64,000 nt of DNA, from assembly GCF_021596505.1 (NCBI RefSeq), contig NZ_PJIZ01000019.1:1-64000 (forward strand). Reading direction: 5' to 3'. This document shows positions 54,268 through 63,734 of the stretch, one piece after another. Made by a program: the position numbers and the translations under genes. Each line of letters starts with the position of its first letter. Within the stretch, counting starts at the first letter, position 1. A model generated the notes under the pieces. It saw nothing but the letters and a program-made list of their open reading frames with translations. It had not been told where the DNA came from and did not search any database. The DNA comes from Nostoc sp. CMAA1605. GTDB lineage: Bacteria; Cyanobacteriota; Cyanobacteriia; Cyanobacteriales; Nostocaceae.

Positions 54268-54656
54268 AAAGCACCTTGCAAGCTACTATTTATCGTTAGG
54301 TGTGCTGAATAAGGCAACCAGGGCTGGATATATAAAACAGGGAACGGGGAACGCGGAACAGAGTTAAGAGTATATTTAACTTCTGTACCATATTTACCTG
54401 CTACGTGCCGTAATTATGGCTGTCCACCATTTTTTAAGATAACTCCTAGTGGGATCTGTGGGGAATGGGGGCTGGGGATTGGGGATTGGGGACTGGGGAC
54501 TGGGTATTGGGGATTGGGGACTGGGTATTGGGGACAAGGTGGACAAGGTAGCAAAAACTAATGACTAATGACTATTGACTAATGACTATTGACTATTGAC
54601 TAATGACTATTGACCATTGACTATTGACTATTGACTAAAGATTTAGGGTTATAGAT
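54268..54656. other. repeat-filled intergenic region
   Basis: It holds a GGGAACGG-type run (54338-54362), a GGGGATTGGGGACTGG array (about 54460-54535), GGTGGACAAGG units (54534-54552) and about ten TTGACTA/TAATGAC heptamers (54560-54638). No gene is supported. Confidence 0.8.
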
Positions 54657-55994
54657 GTGGGTAATAAGATAAAACTTATAGATAGAGTGCGTTTAGGGTT
54701 TGCGGTGTTGGTGGCGAAAAGTGTCACCTTTGGGGTGCGATCGCTGCGGTTGGGTGCTGCTAGTGTATTACCAGGGGCGATCGCGCGCCGTATTGAACCC
54801 AGGCTGTTACAATTGTTGAGCCAGCAAGTTAAAAATGGCGTGATTATCATTGCTGGGACTAATGGTAAAACTACTACGGCGTTGTTGTTACGCACGATAT
54901 TAGAAAATAAAGGCTTCCGCGTTTGTCATAACTCCACGGGTGCAAATCTGGAAAATGGTTTGATGACGGCTTTTCTGGAAAGTACCAATTTGGTGGGAAC
55001 GCTTGATGTTGACTATGCAATTTTGGAGGTAGATGAGAATATTGTCCCCAAGGTATTAACACCACTCCAACCAAAAGCTATTTTATGTTTGAATTTATTT
55101 CGGGATCAACTTGATAGATATGGTGAAGTTGATACTATTAGTAAACGCTGGACAAAAGTTATTGCAACTCTCCCGCCGGAAACAGTTGTTATTCCTAATG
55201 CTGATGACCCCACTTTATCCCATCTCGGTCAACAGTTACCCCAAAAAGTCTTATTTTTTGGCTTAAATGAACCACAACATTATTTAGAAGCTATTCCCCA
55301 TGCTGTTGATTCTATATATTGTCCCAGATGTGGACATTCTTTAGATTACCAAGGTGTGTATTTATCTCACTTAGGCGATTTCACTTGTCCTAGTTGTGGG
55401 TTTACTAAGAGTCAACCAGCCTTAGTTAGTAGCGAATGGCAACAAATTTTAGTTGGTTTATATAACAAATACAATACTTTAGCAGCCGCCACTGCCGCTA
55501 AAGAATTAGGTGTAGATGAAAATACAATTCGCAATACTATTAATAACTTTCAAGCTGCTTTCGGTCGTGCAGAAGATTTAGTAATTGATGGTAAACGTGT
55601 CAGAATTTTATTATCAAAAAATCCCGTCGGTACAAATGAAACGATTCGTGTCGTCACCCAAAGCACCGATAAAACCACATTAATGGTATTAAACGATCGC
55701 ACCCCCGATGGTACAGATGTATCCTGGATTTGGGACGTAGACACAGAAAAACTAGTCGAACGTGGCGGTACATTAATAGTGAGTGGCGATCGCGTCTATG
55801 ATATGGCTTTACGTCTGCGTTACAGCGAAAAAACGCCCCAAAGTAATATAAATTTAATTGTCGAAGAAGACTTAAAGCAAGCGATCGCCACAGCCTTAGA
55901 ACACACACCCCCGAATGAAACCCTGCACATCCTCCCCACTTACTCAGCCATGCTAGAAGTGCGAGAAGTTCTCACAGGTAGAAAAATCCTTTAA
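54657..55994 (+). CDS. murT: lipid II isoglutaminyl synthase subunit MurT
   Basis: A 445-residue Mur-ligase-like protein that, with GatD, amidates D-Glu of lipid II to D-isoglutamine. ATP site GTNGKTTT at residues 67-74; ALLLRTILENKGF follows. An inserted zinc ribbon (CPRCGHSLDY ... FTCPSCG, about 222-247) is typical of MurT. The C-terminal domain carries NPVGTNETIRVV and ILPTYSAMLEVREVL. GTG 54657 is the only start that keeps the N-terminus, since an in-frame stop lies 21 bp upstream. gatD follows 124 bp later. Confidence 0.9.
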   Translation: MGNKIKLIDRVRLGFAVLVAKSVTFGVRSLRLGAASVLPGAIARRIEPRLLQLLSQQVKNGVIIIAGTNGKTTTALLLRTILENKGFRVCHNSTGANLENGLMTAFLESTNLVGTLDVDYAILEVDENIVPKVLTPLQPKAILCLNLFRDQLDRYGEVDTISKRWTKVIATLPPETVVIPNADDPTLSHLGQQLPQKVLFFGLNEPQHYLEAIPHAVDSIYCPRCGHSLDYQGVYLSHLGDFTCPSCGFTKSQPALVSSEWQQILVGLYNKYNTLAAATAAKELGVDENTIRNTINNFQAAFGRAEDLVIDGKRVRILLSKNPVGTNETIRVVTQSTDKTTLMVLNDRTPDGTDVSWIWDVDTEKLVERGGTLIVSGDRVYDMALRLRYSEKTPQSNINLIVEEDLKQAIATALEHTPPNETLHILPTYSAMLEVREVLTGRKIL

Positions 55995-55997
55995 ATT

Positions 55998-56116
55998 AGG
56001 GACTGGGTATTAGGGATTAGGTATTAGGAAAAAACCTGATCCCATAATTCCCAGTCCCCAGTCCCCAGCGAAGCACTGAGCTTGTCGAAGTGTCCCCAAT
56101 CCCCAATCCCCAGTCC
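55998..56116. repeat. repeat arrays between murT and gatD
   Basis: GGGATTAGG units, CCCAGTCCCC units and one copy of the dispersed GAAGCACTGAGCTTGTCGAAGTG element fill the spacer. Confidence 0.75.
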
Positions 56117-56118
56117 CT

Positions 56119-56925
56119 ATGAATCTAGAATTAACAATCGGTTGGCTATATCCTACATTAATGAGTACCTATGGCGATCGCGGTAATGTGATTACTATAG
56201 AACGTCGCGCCCAATGGCGGGGATATAGTGTGAAAGTATTACCCCTCGACCAAAACGCCACAGCAGATGAGATTAAATCTGTAGATGTCATAGTAGGTGG
56301 TGGCGCGCAAGATAGACAACAAGAAATTGTGATGCGTGACTTGCAAGGCGCGAAAGCTGAAGCCATCCGCGAGAAAATCGAAAATGGTACACCAGGAGTA
56401 TTTACTTGCGGTTCACCCCAACTTTTAGGACATTATTACGAACCTGGAATTGGACAACGTATTGAAGGGTTAGGAATTCTCGATTTAGTCTCTGTTCATC
56501 CTGGGGAAAATACCAAGCGTTGTATTGGTAACTTAGTAATAGAAGTTACAGCCAGCCGACTCGCCAAAGATTTGGAAGAGATGACAGGAACTAAACCCTA
56601 TTTAGTCGGATTTGAAAATCACGGCGGACGCACTAAATTAGGTAAAGTTGAAGCTTTAGGAAAAGTGATATATGGCTTAGGAAATAACGGCGAAGATGGA
56701 ACAGAAGGCGCGTTTTATCAAAATGCCATAGCCACATATTCCCACGGGCCACTATTACCAAAAAACCCCTTTGTGGCTGACTGGCTAATTCAAACAGCAT
56801 TGCGACTAAAGTATCAGCAGCTAATTACTTTACAGCCTTTAGAAGATACTTTAGCGATGCAAGCAAGGGAATCAATGTTCAAAAAACTACAAGTTAGTCC
56901 GCCAAAACCCACTGTTTTAGCCTGA
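56119..56925 (+). CDS. gatD: lipid II isoglutaminyl synthase subunit GatD
   Basis: A 268-residue class I glutamine amidotransferase that supplies ammonia to MurT. Start MNLELTIGWLYPTLMSTYGDRGN is typical. The catalytic Cys lies in GVFTCGSPQLLG (near residue 97) and the catalytic His in GFENHGGRTKLG. The C-terminal tail (about 25 residues) is variable. The pair with murT gives the amidated peptidoglycan stem known in many Gram-positives and in cyanobacteria. Confidence 0.9.
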   Translation: MNLELTIGWLYPTLMSTYGDRGNVITIERRAQWRGYSVKVLPLDQNATADEIKSVDVIVGGGAQDRQQEIVMRDLQGAKAEAIREKIENGTPGVFTCGSPQLLGHYYEPGIGQRIEGLGILDLVSVHPGENTKRCIGNLVIEVTASRLAKDLEEMTGTKPYLVGFENHGGRTKLGKVEALGKVIYGLGNNGEDGTEGAFYQNAIATYSHGPLLPKNPFVADWLIQTALRLKYQQLITLQPLEDTLAMQARESMFKKLQVSPPKPTVLA

Positions 56926-56939
56926 TTTTGAGTAGTGCT

Positions 56940-57050
56940 GAGTAAAATTTATTTCACTCCCCACTCAGCACTCATCACTCAGCACTCATCACTTAGCACT
57001 CACCACTCATCACTCAGCACTCACCACTCAGCACTCACCACTCCCCACTA
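56940..57050. repeat. CAGCACTCA / CACCACTC array
   Basis: About a dozen imperfect 7-mers of ACTCAGC, ACTCATC and ACTCACC types lie upstream of the FUSC gene. Confidence 0.9.
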
Positions 57051-57134
57051 AATCTGGAAGAAAAAGAAAAATCACAAGTAAGAACTCAATTTGCGCTAGA
57101 TTTCTTACAATCAGCTATTATTATCCCGACGGGA

Positions 57135-58280
57135 ATGGTAAAACATCCAGATAACCCTCCGCCTGTGGTTAGACCAATCAAACATCAACCGCGATCGCTT
57201 TTTTCCAGAATTCTCTTCAATTTGCAAACTTGGGCTGTTACGCCTCAAGGGTTGTCATTAACTCTGCAAAGCCGAATGGCCTTTAAAATCGCCATCGCCT
57301 CAACAGTTTCTTTGGTAATTGCTCAAAGATTGCAGTGGGATTACCCCTTTTATGCCGTCATTGCCGCTATTATCGTCATGTCATCAACCCAAGGTAGCAC
57401 CCTAAAATTGGGCGTTCAGCGATTGATAGGTACGGCGATTGGTGCTATTGCTGGTGCATTCTTCGTGATTTTGTTGGGTAGTAATTTCTGGTCTTTGGGA
57501 ATATGTGTATTTATTACTATATTTCTGGCTTACACCTGGAAATTTCAGGAAGCTGCTAAATTAGCAGGCTATGTATCAGCGATCGTAATTTTGAGCCATA
57601 GTCAACAACCTTGGATATATGCTTGGCACAGATTTTTAGAAACTCTTTTAGGTATTGCTGTCGCTTTAGTAGTAAATAACTTTATTTTTCCTGCCCGTGC
57701 TAATCAAGAATTGCGGCGTTGTCTATCTCAAACACTCATCAGCTTAGATCAATTCTATAGTTTAGTTATTAACTGTGCGTTTACAGGTACATATGACCGT
57801 CCTAGCGTCGATACACTCAAACTCAACATCATTACATCCCTGCGGACAGGACGGGAATTGTGGCAAGAGGTGAAACAAGGACAAACCAGTGAACCCCCAG
57901 AAGCTCAAATTAATGAGGCTTGGGAATTCCTCATCCGCAGGGTGTGGGAACATATCCTGACAATGGAACACACTGTCTTAGCTAGACAGCAAGATACGTT
58001 TTGGCAACTGCTTTCATCCCAAATTACCGAATTGGCACAAGAAACCCAAAATGCCATGCTGACCTTAGCGATCGCTGTTAAGTCTACAAAATCGCAATTA
58101 TCTTTGCCAGAGATTGATACAGCTCTTAATCACGCCACAGAAAAATTGAACCAACTATCAACACTACAGCAAGCAGATCAAGAAATCGATGAATTACTCA
58201 GATTTTTTACCTTCTTCTACACAATGGAAGAAGTAGGAAGAAAACTGCAAAGAATGGCAGCTATGTTGAGTGAAGAGTGA
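57135..58280 (+). CDS. FUSC family membrane protein
   Basis: A 381-residue protein with six likely N-terminal membrane helices (from MAFKIAIASTVSLVIAQRL at about residue 50 to VALVVNNFIFPAR at about 190) and a cytosolic helical C-terminal domain. The motif YAVIAAIIVMSSTQGSTLKLGVQRLIGTAIGA is the signature of the FUSC / aromatic acid exporter family. The substrate is unknown. Start ATG 57135 precedes a Pro-rich, polar N-terminal tail. Confidence 0.85.
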   Translation: MVKHPDNPPPVVRPIKHQPRSLFSRILFNLQTWAVTPQGLSLTLQSRMAFKIAIASTVSLVIAQRLQWDYPFYAVIAAIIVMSSTQGSTLKLGVQRLIGTAIGAIAGAFFVILLGSNFWSLGICVFITIFLAYTWKFQEAAKLAGYVSAIVILSHSQQPWIYAWHRFLETLLGIAVALVVNNFIFPARANQELRRCLSQTLISLDQFYSLVINCAFTGTYDRPSVDTLKLNIITSLRTGRELWQEVKQGQTSEPPEAQINEAWEFLIRRVWEHILTMEHTVLARQQDTFWQLLSSQITELAQETQNAMLTLAIAVKSTKSQLSLPEIDTALNHATEKLNQLSTLQQADQEIDELLRFFTFFYTMEEVGRKLQRMAAMLSEE

Positions 58281-58437
58281 TTGGGGACTGGGGACTGGGG
58301 ATTGGGGATTGGGGACAAGGTAGACAAGGCAGAATTTATTTCTCAACTCATTACTCATTACTCATTACTCATTACTCAGCACTCAGCACCGGCTAAACGC
58401 CGCGCTACCGCTAACAGCACTCAGCACTCAGCACTTT
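58281..58437. repeat. repeat arrays with interspersed GC-rich element
   Basis: GGGGACTGGGGATT, GGTAGACAAGG, CTCATTA and CAGCACT arrays in sequence, with one copy of CGGCTAAACGCCGCGCTACC at about 58389-58415 set inside the CAGCACT array. Confidence 0.85.
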
Positions 58438-58465
58438 CAAGCTATGCCCCATAATATATAGATAT

Positions 58466-58960
58466 ATGGACAAACGTTACTTTTTGCAAACTGGTGCTGC
58501 ATTATTTGGCACAGCTTTGTTACCACCCATTTTTTTACCAAGGTCTAGCATCATGGCAACTTCTAATACTGAATTTGAAATTACTAAAACTGACACAGAA
58601 TGGCGGACAATTTTATCGCCAGAACAATTTCGGGTTTTGCGTCAACACGGCACAGAACGGGCATTTACTAGCCCCCTTGATAAGCAATATGAGGCGGGTA
58701 CTTATGTCTGCGCTGGTTGTGATCAGCCTTTATTTACATCGGATACTAAATTCAATAGTGGTACTGGCTGGCCAAGTTTTTTCGCTCCCATTGAAGGCGC
58801 GATCGCAACTACTGTAGATCGGTCATTTTTTATGACCAGAATTGAAGTGCATTGCAGTCGTTGTGGTGGGCATTTAGGCCATGTTTTTAATGATGGCCCT
58901 GTACCCACCGGTCAGCGTTACTGTATGAATGGTGTTGCACTGAAATTTATCCCGGCTTAA
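58466..58960 (+). CDS. msrB: peptide-methionine (R)-S-oxide reductase MsrB
   Basis: A 164-residue MsrB with an N-terminal extension (RYFLQTGAALFGTALLPPIFL) that looks like a signal or anchor, so it is probably periplasmic or lumenal. The fold carries two zinc CxxC pairs (CAGC, CSRC), GTGWPSFFAP, and the catalytic Cys in RYCMNGVALKF. It repairs oxidised methionine in proteins. Met 30 (MATS) would be the start of a cytosolic form. Confidence 0.93.
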   Translation: MDKRYFLQTGAALFGTALLPPIFLPRSSIMATSNTEFEITKTDTEWRTILSPEQFRVLRQHGTERAFTSPLDKQYEAGTYVCAGCDQPLFTSDTKFNSGTGWPSFFAPIEGAIATTVDRSFFMTRIEVHCSRCGGHLGHVFNDGPVPTGQRYCMNGVALKFIPA

Positions 58961-59047
58961 ATTGGGAATTGGGCATTGGGCATTGGGCATGGGGAATTGG
59001 GCATTGCATTTCATCTCCTCTGCCCCCTGCCCCTGCCCTCTACTTCC

Positions 59048-59515
59048 TCAAGCTGCTGCTGCAAACATTTGCTGCAAATTTTCTGGCTTAGTCACTGCTA
59101 AATATTGTGCCGCCATTTCTGGTGTTAGCAGCTCAATCATGACTCTGTTTTCTAACCAGAATTCCATGACATCAAAGAAAGAATCGCGGTTACAACGAAC
59201 AACTCGCCAACCTTCTCTTCGTCCCACTTCTTCAATTTTTTCTTGAGTTGTAGTTACGGAGACAGCCGCATGGGTGGCTGTATATCTGGAAACATGGGGG
59301 GATTTAGCGAATGTGCATTGAGCCTCATCTTCACCAGGTTTTAGTTCGGTTTCTATGGGATAAACTTCAATCCCTGTTCCGTGTTCATCCAAGGGAAACA
59401 CCATGTAACTACCTGGATTGGGGAAAAAGGGAAAGGCTTGTCCGTTTAATACTTCAGCTAAAACTGTGGCGGCGCGTTGGGGATTTTCCGCAGCGATGGA
59501 AAAGTGATGAATCAT
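59048..59515 (-). CDS. VOC/glyoxalase-like protein, 155 aa
   Basis: A soluble protein that begins MIHHFSIAAENPQRAATVLAEVLNG, the typical first motif of a glyoxalase/vicinal-oxygen-chelate fold, with FPLDEHGTGIEVYP and a later HAAVSVTTTQEKIEEVGRREGW. Candidate metal ligands His3/His4, Glu and a later His are present, but the substrate is unknown. It is a conserved hypothetical in cyanobacteria, and a dioxygenase is possible. It converges on msrB. Confidence 0.7.
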   Translation of the reverse strand: MIHHFSIAAENPQRAATVLAEVLNGQAFPFFPNPGSYMVFPLDEHGTGIEVYPIETELKPGEDEAQCTFAKSPHVSRYTATHAAVSVTTTQEKIEEVGRREGWRVVRCNRDSFFDVMEFWLENRVMIELLTPEMAAQYLAVTKPENLQQMFAAAA

Positions 59516-59713
59516 AAGTCTTACCTTTTATAACTAAAATTATAGGTCAATACGGTTCAGTTAGTGAAATTGAAACATTACAATCCCTTTTTCAACGGGG
59601 GTTAGAGGTATCAAGACCTTAACTGAAGCGTATTAAATTATCGGTTTAATGATTAATCATCGATTTTGCGATCGCTTATGCAAATTCAATTGCAGAAAAT
59701 ATTGCCTTTTGTA

Positions 59714-61177
59714 TTAACAGCGTTGTAGCTGTGTCAACAAAACCACTATTTCGTCAATTCCTTGTCTTAAAACGCTAGCAGGCTGTTCGGATTGATTCAC
59801 CATAATACTAAAAACCATAGATTCATATTGGGGCGGATTCATATATCCTGAGAGCGAAACTGCACCCCTCAATGTGCCTGTTTTAGCTTGCACAATTCCT
59901 TCTGCTGGGGTATTCCGCAAGCGAGATGCTAAAGTACCACTCTTTCCCGCTATAGGTAAAGATGCACGATAGGCATTCGCCACCGGACTTTTCGCCATTC
60001 CCTCTAGAGTTTGCACCAATGCTTCAGGAGTAATGAGATTTCGTCGTGATAACCCAGAACCATCAACCAATTGATAACCTGTGGGATCAACACCTAATTG
60101 CGTTAAACTCTTTTGCAATACTTGCAAACCTAGATCAGCAGTGTTTTGATTTTGCGGCTTGGGTTCTTGCACCGCCAAAGCACGTAACAAGGCTTCTGCA
60201 TAAAGATTGTTACTATTTTGGTTAGTTTCTATGACTAACTCAAATAAAGGTGGTGATTCTATTGATGCTACTTCTTGTTGATTAGTAATACCAGGAGTAA
60301 CTAAAGTTTGACCCAAAGTAATGTTTTCTGTTGCCAAAGCCGCACGAAAACGCCGCAAAAAGTAATAATCAGGATCAACTACAGGTAAATCTACTACATA
60401 GGGTTCAGAATTAGCGGCTAATTGCCCTTCGATTCGCAAAATTTTACCAGTTAAATCACGACTAATATTGATGTTACTTGGTTGTGTTTGTGCAACTGTC
60501 ACAGACCGATTAATGACTAACCATTGTCTTGATTCATTATTATCTTTCCAAATCAACTGCGGAGTTTCTCCCACAGATTGGGGTTTTAATTCCAACCCGA
60601 AAATATTTTGATTGACAATAAAACTATTAACTGGCGCACCATAATCAGATTGCACATCTTCCCATTGCCAAGTAGGATTAACGATATCCCCTTGGATGTA
60701 AGTATTATCAGCAATTAATCGTTGAATTTGAGTGACACCCTTTTGTTTTAGCTGTTGAGCAAGGGTTTGTAATTGAGTATCACCAAGGCTAGGATCGCCT
60801 CTACCGACAAGGGTGAAAACATCATTACCATTTTGATAAATCGATGTACGGAAACGAAAATTTGCCCCCAATTGTTGTAATGCTGCTGCTGTAGTCAACA
60901 ATTTAGTATTAGAAGCGGGAATAAAATATTTTTGAGCATCACGACTATAGAGATTTTGTTCAGATGACAGTGCTTTGATAAGAATTCCCCAACGACTCCG
61001 GTTAAATTGGGGTCGATTTACTACTGCATCTATAGCTGTTCCAACTTGAGACGCACATATTGATTTAGGGGTATTTATTGGTGTAGGTGGTGTTTGTGCC
61101 TTGACAGGCTGTAGCATGACACCAAGATGATTACTCACCAACAACAGCACTAAGCTAAGAGTAACTTGTTTAAACAT
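59714..61177 (-). CDS. dacB: D-Ala-D-Ala carboxypeptidase/endopeptidase (PBP4, DacB)
   Basis: A 487-residue class C low-molecular-weight penicillin-binding protein. The start at 61177 (MFKQVTLSLVLLLVSNHLG) begins a signal peptide cut near residue 28; a frame start at 61228 is less likely. Active-site motifs are SNTK (S-x-x-K) near residue 90, SGLSRRN for the SxN motif, and KTGTLRG. It trims or cuts peptidoglycan cross-links in the periplasm. It is full length. A repeat array (61185-61295) separates it from the upstream ABC gene. Confidence 0.92.
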   Translation of the reverse strand: MFKQVTLSLVLLLVSNHLGVMLQPVKAQTPPTPINTPKSICASQVGTAIDAVVNRPQFNRSRWGILIKALSSEQNLYSRDAQKYFIPASNTKLLTTAAALQQLGANFRFRTSIYQNGNDVFTLVGRGDPSLGDTQLQTLAQQLKQKGVTQIQRLIADNTYIQGDIVNPTWQWEDVQSDYGAPVNSFIVNQNIFGLELKPQSVGETPQLIWKDNNESRQWLVINRSVTVAQTQPSNINISRDLTGKILRIEGQLAANSEPYVVDLPVVDPDYYFLRRFRAALATENITLGQTLVTPGITNQQEVASIESPPLFELVIETNQNSNNLYAEALLRALAVQEPKPQNQNTADLGLQVLQKSLTQLGVDPTGYQLVDGSGLSRRNLITPEALVQTLEGMAKSPVANAYRASLPIAGKSGTLASRLRNTPAEGIVQAKTGTLRGAVSLSGYMNPPQYESMVFSIMVNQSEQPASVLRQGIDEIVVLLTQLQRC

Positions 61178-61184
61178 TACAAAA

Positions 61185-61295
61185 GGGGTGTAAGGGTGTA
61201 AGAGTATAGGGGGCGACAAGAGAGACAAGGTAGAAAAATCCTACCTCCAATAACTAATGACTAATGACTATTGACTATTGACTATTGACTATTAA
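61185..61295. repeat. GGGTGTAAG and TTGACTA arrays
   Basis: Short G-rich repeats are followed by GACAAGAGAGACAAGG units and five TTGACTA heptamers. Confidence 0.85.
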
Positions 61296-62039
61296 TTAAT
61301 GCCCCTTTCCTGCACCGAGATACAATTCCGCTACTTTAGGATCAGTCAATAGTTCTTGTCCGGGGCCTGAGATAGCATCCCGTCCAGATTCTAAAACATA
61401 ACCACGATGAGCCATTTCTAAAGCTTTACGGGCATTTTGCTCAACTAAGACTATTGCTGTACCAGTCTGATTAATTTGCTTGATTTGTTCAAATACTTGC
61501 GTGACTAAAATCGGGGATAAAGCGGCAGAAGGTTCATCTAACACCAATAAACTGGGTTCTAACATCAAAGCTTTACCCATTGCTAACATCTGCCGTTCGC
61601 CTCCTGACAGTGTACCAGCACGTTGACGACGGCGATCGCTCAATTTAGGAAACATCCTAAATATTTGATCTTTCAGGGGTGTGAGAGCATCATTGCGGAT
61701 AAAAGCCCCCATTTCTAAATTTTCCTCTACACTCAAAGAGGGAAAAACATTAGCAATTTGGGGTACATAGCACATTCCCCGACGCACAATTTGATTTGAT
61801 TTAAGTCCAGCAATATTCTCGCCTTTAAAAGTGATTTTTCCTGTATGCGGTGTCAACAAGCCGAAAATCGTCTTGGCTAAGGTTGATTTACCCGCACCGT
61901 TAGGCCCTATTACCGTCACTAATTCTCCTGGTTCAACCCGAAAATTCACACCTTGGAGGATATCAACATCTTTGATGTATCCAGCATGGACATTCTGCAC
62001 TTCTAGAAGCAAAGATGAATTATGAGTTGAACCTGACAT
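61296..62039 (-). CDS. LivF-type branched-chain amino acid ABC transporter ATPase
   Basis: A 247-residue ATP-binding cassette protein of the LivF type. The start at 62039 (MSGSTHNSSLLLEVQNVHAGY) is chosen over a longer frame start at 62078. Motifs are Walker A GPNGAGKS, signature LSGGERQML, Walker B LLVLDEPSAAL, and the LivF-type end of the fold. No permease, binding protein or LivG lies nearby, so it works with subunits encoded elsewhere. In Anabaena the NatE subunit of the N-I neutral amino acid transporter is such a lone gene; that identity is a guess. Confidence 0.88.
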   Translation of the reverse strand: MSGSTHNSSLLLEVQNVHAGYIKDVDILQGVNFRVEPGELVTVIGPNGAGKSTLAKTIFGLLTPHTGKITFKGENIAGLKSNQIVRRGMCYVPQIANVFPSLSVEENLEMGAFIRNDALTPLKDQIFRMFPKLSDRRRQRAGTLSGGERQMLAMGKALMLEPSLLVLDEPSAALSPILVTQVFEQIKQINQTGTAIVLVEQNARKALEMAHRGYVLESGRDAISGPGQELLTDPKVAELYLGAGKGH

Positions 62040-62220
62040 ATAAAACCTTACACTGAGATTAAATATAGAGACTTTCAATTTAAAAAATATACTATCACTT
62101 TGATCACAAGGCGGCAGGTACAGGGAGCCGAGGCCTTTGGCAAAGCGTCACCAACGCAACTAAAATTTCTATTGAGTCTGTCAGCAGTATTCAATCACCT
62201 TGCTTGCAATCCTAAAACCA

Positions 62221-62703
62221 ATGACTGCCCCAGAAATATATGTGCGGCCTGCACAGGAAACAGACGCATGGACACTGAGTGCTATCCACATTGCGGCAAT
62301 CAAAGCCTTGCCAGCAACTTTTTACACTCGTAAAGAACTTTTGGCTTGGCGTAATTACCTCGATAAACCAGATAATTCCAGTATTTTTAAGTATTTGAAA
62401 TTAGATACTATCAAGGTGGCAACCGAAAATGAAATTATCACAGGATTTGCCAGCTTTACAGGAAATGAACTCATTAGTTTGTACGTCCACCCTCATTATC
62501 AAGGACGAGGATTTGGACGCATTTTAGTAGAAAATTTTTGCTCAGAAGCATTCGAGCAAGGTTTTCACAACGTCATCACAACGGCTAGTCTTTACGCTGA
62601 AGGTTTTTATTTACGTTTAGGATTTATGCCTATTAAACGAGTACCTCATTATTTAGGAAGCGGCTTAGTAGTGCCGGTAACTGAGATGAAGAAGGAATTT
62701 TGA
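62221..62703 (+). CDS. GNAT family N-acetyltransferase
   Basis: A 160-residue acetyltransferase from ATG 62221 (MTAPEIYVRPAQETDAW); an upstream TTG at 62200 is less likely. The acetyl-CoA loop is HPHYQGRGFGRILVE (Q-x-x-G-x-G), with VENFCSEAFEQGFHNVITTASLYAEGFYLRLGF after it, a typical GNAT core. The substrate is unknown. Confidence 0.85.
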   Translation: MTAPEIYVRPAQETDAWTLSAIHIAAIKALPATFYTRKELLAWRNYLDKPDNSSIFKYLKLDTIKVATENEIITGFASFTGNELISLYVHPHYQGRGFGRILVENFCSEAFEQGFHNVITTASLYAEGFYLRLGFMPIKRVPHYLGSGLVVPVTEMKKEF

Positions 62704-62958
62704 ATTACCTTAAATGCAGCATGATTCATGTACGGAAATCATAGAACTAGAGTTGTAATTAGAGATGATTGCTTTGAAAGGTGTTAAAAATTAAGATAAT
62801 TATGCAATTTTACAGTGGTTTTATGTTTAAGATAGCAGTTAAGGTTATGATGAAAATATTAAATAAAGCATTTGATTGTAATTTTTGAAAATCTTTTTCA
62901 ATTGTATTTAAAATGACTTTATCTCAATTTAAAACCATTTTTCAATGAATCTTAAATA

Positions 62959-63585
62959 ATGCCAGCAACCCATAAAAATCCCGTAATGATCAAAACTGTT
63001 CGTTCTTCTGCCCTTACCCGCACACGATTAATAGAAGCTGCTTCCCAGGTATTTGCCAGTTTAGGTGTTCAAGGTGCAACTACCCGTGAAATAGCTCGTG
63101 TCGCCGGCGTAAATGAAGTAACATTATTTCGTCACTTTACTAGCAAAGAACAACTGTTAAAAGCTGTAATTGAAAATGCGATCGCAGTCCAGACTGAAGC
63201 CCTAGCTAACCCAGAAGCATGGACGCAAGATTTAAAAACTGACTTATATAATTATGCTCAGTCATATCATGCCATGCTCAAAGCACAAGAAGATTTAATT
63301 CGGACTTTTATTGGCGAAGCTAAACGTCATCCAGAAGCAGCCAAACAAGTAATAGAAGAAGCCGCTAGGCCTTTGGGTGAAAAACTAGTTGCATATTTGC
63401 AATCATGCCAAAAACGGGGAACTGTCAGACCGGAAATTAATCCAGAAGCAGCAGTAGATATGTTTAGAGGAATGTTGCTGGCGGCAATGTTGTGTCATGA
63501 AGTCAAACTCCAACCCAACAGCTACAGCAGCAAAGAATATATTGCCACTTGTGTGGATGTTTTTGTGAGAGGAATTAGGGCATAG
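62959..63585 (+). CDS. TetR/AcrR family transcription regulator
   Basis: A 208-residue repressor-type protein. The N-terminal helix-turn-helix is RLIEAASQVFASLGVQGATTREIARVAGVNEVTLFRHFTSKEQLL (about residues 20-62), followed by an all-helical ligand-binding domain. No divergent target gene lies next to it: upstream is 255 bp of AT-rich DNA, downstream a repeat array and a transposon end. Its target and ligand are unknown. Met 11 is a possible alternative start. Confidence 0.88.
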   Translation: MPATHKNPVMIKTVRSSALTRTRLIEAASQVFASLGVQGATTREIARVAGVNEVTLFRHFTSKEQLLKAVIENAIAVQTEALANPEAWTQDLKTDLYNYAQSYHAMLKAQEDLIRTFIGEAKRHPEAAKQVIEEAARPLGEKLVAYLQSCQKRGTVRPEINPEAAVDMFRGMLLAAMLCHEVKLQPNSYSSKEYIATCVDVFVRGIRA

Positions 63586-63655
63586 GGCATGGGGCATAGG
63601 GAATTGGGCATGGGACACGCTCGATTTAATGTTTATTCCCATACCCAATTCCCAA
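63583..63655. repeat. GGGCATA / GGGCATG / CCCATAC arrays
   Basis: Short G-rich heptamers and their complementary C-rich units lie between the TetR gene and the IS end. Confidence 0.75.
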
Positions 63656-63662
63656 ATTATAC

Positions 63663-63734
63663 TCACCCAATCGGGTGATTCTGTCGGGCGAAGCTTGCAC
63701 AATTGACAATCCCCGCACTAAAGTGACGGGGATT
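63663..63734 (-). mobile_element. right end of an IS200/IS605-type element
   Basis: Two hairpins lie at the 3' end of tnpB. AATCCCCG...CGGGGATT (63708-63715 with 63727-63734, plus an inner CACT/AGTG) includes the tnpB stop. TCACCC...GGGTGA lies at 63663-63678. Subterminal hairpins of this type are the recognition structures of IS200/IS605 ends, and guide-RNA scaffolds of TnpB also map here in this family. The left end is outside the window. Confidence 0.6.
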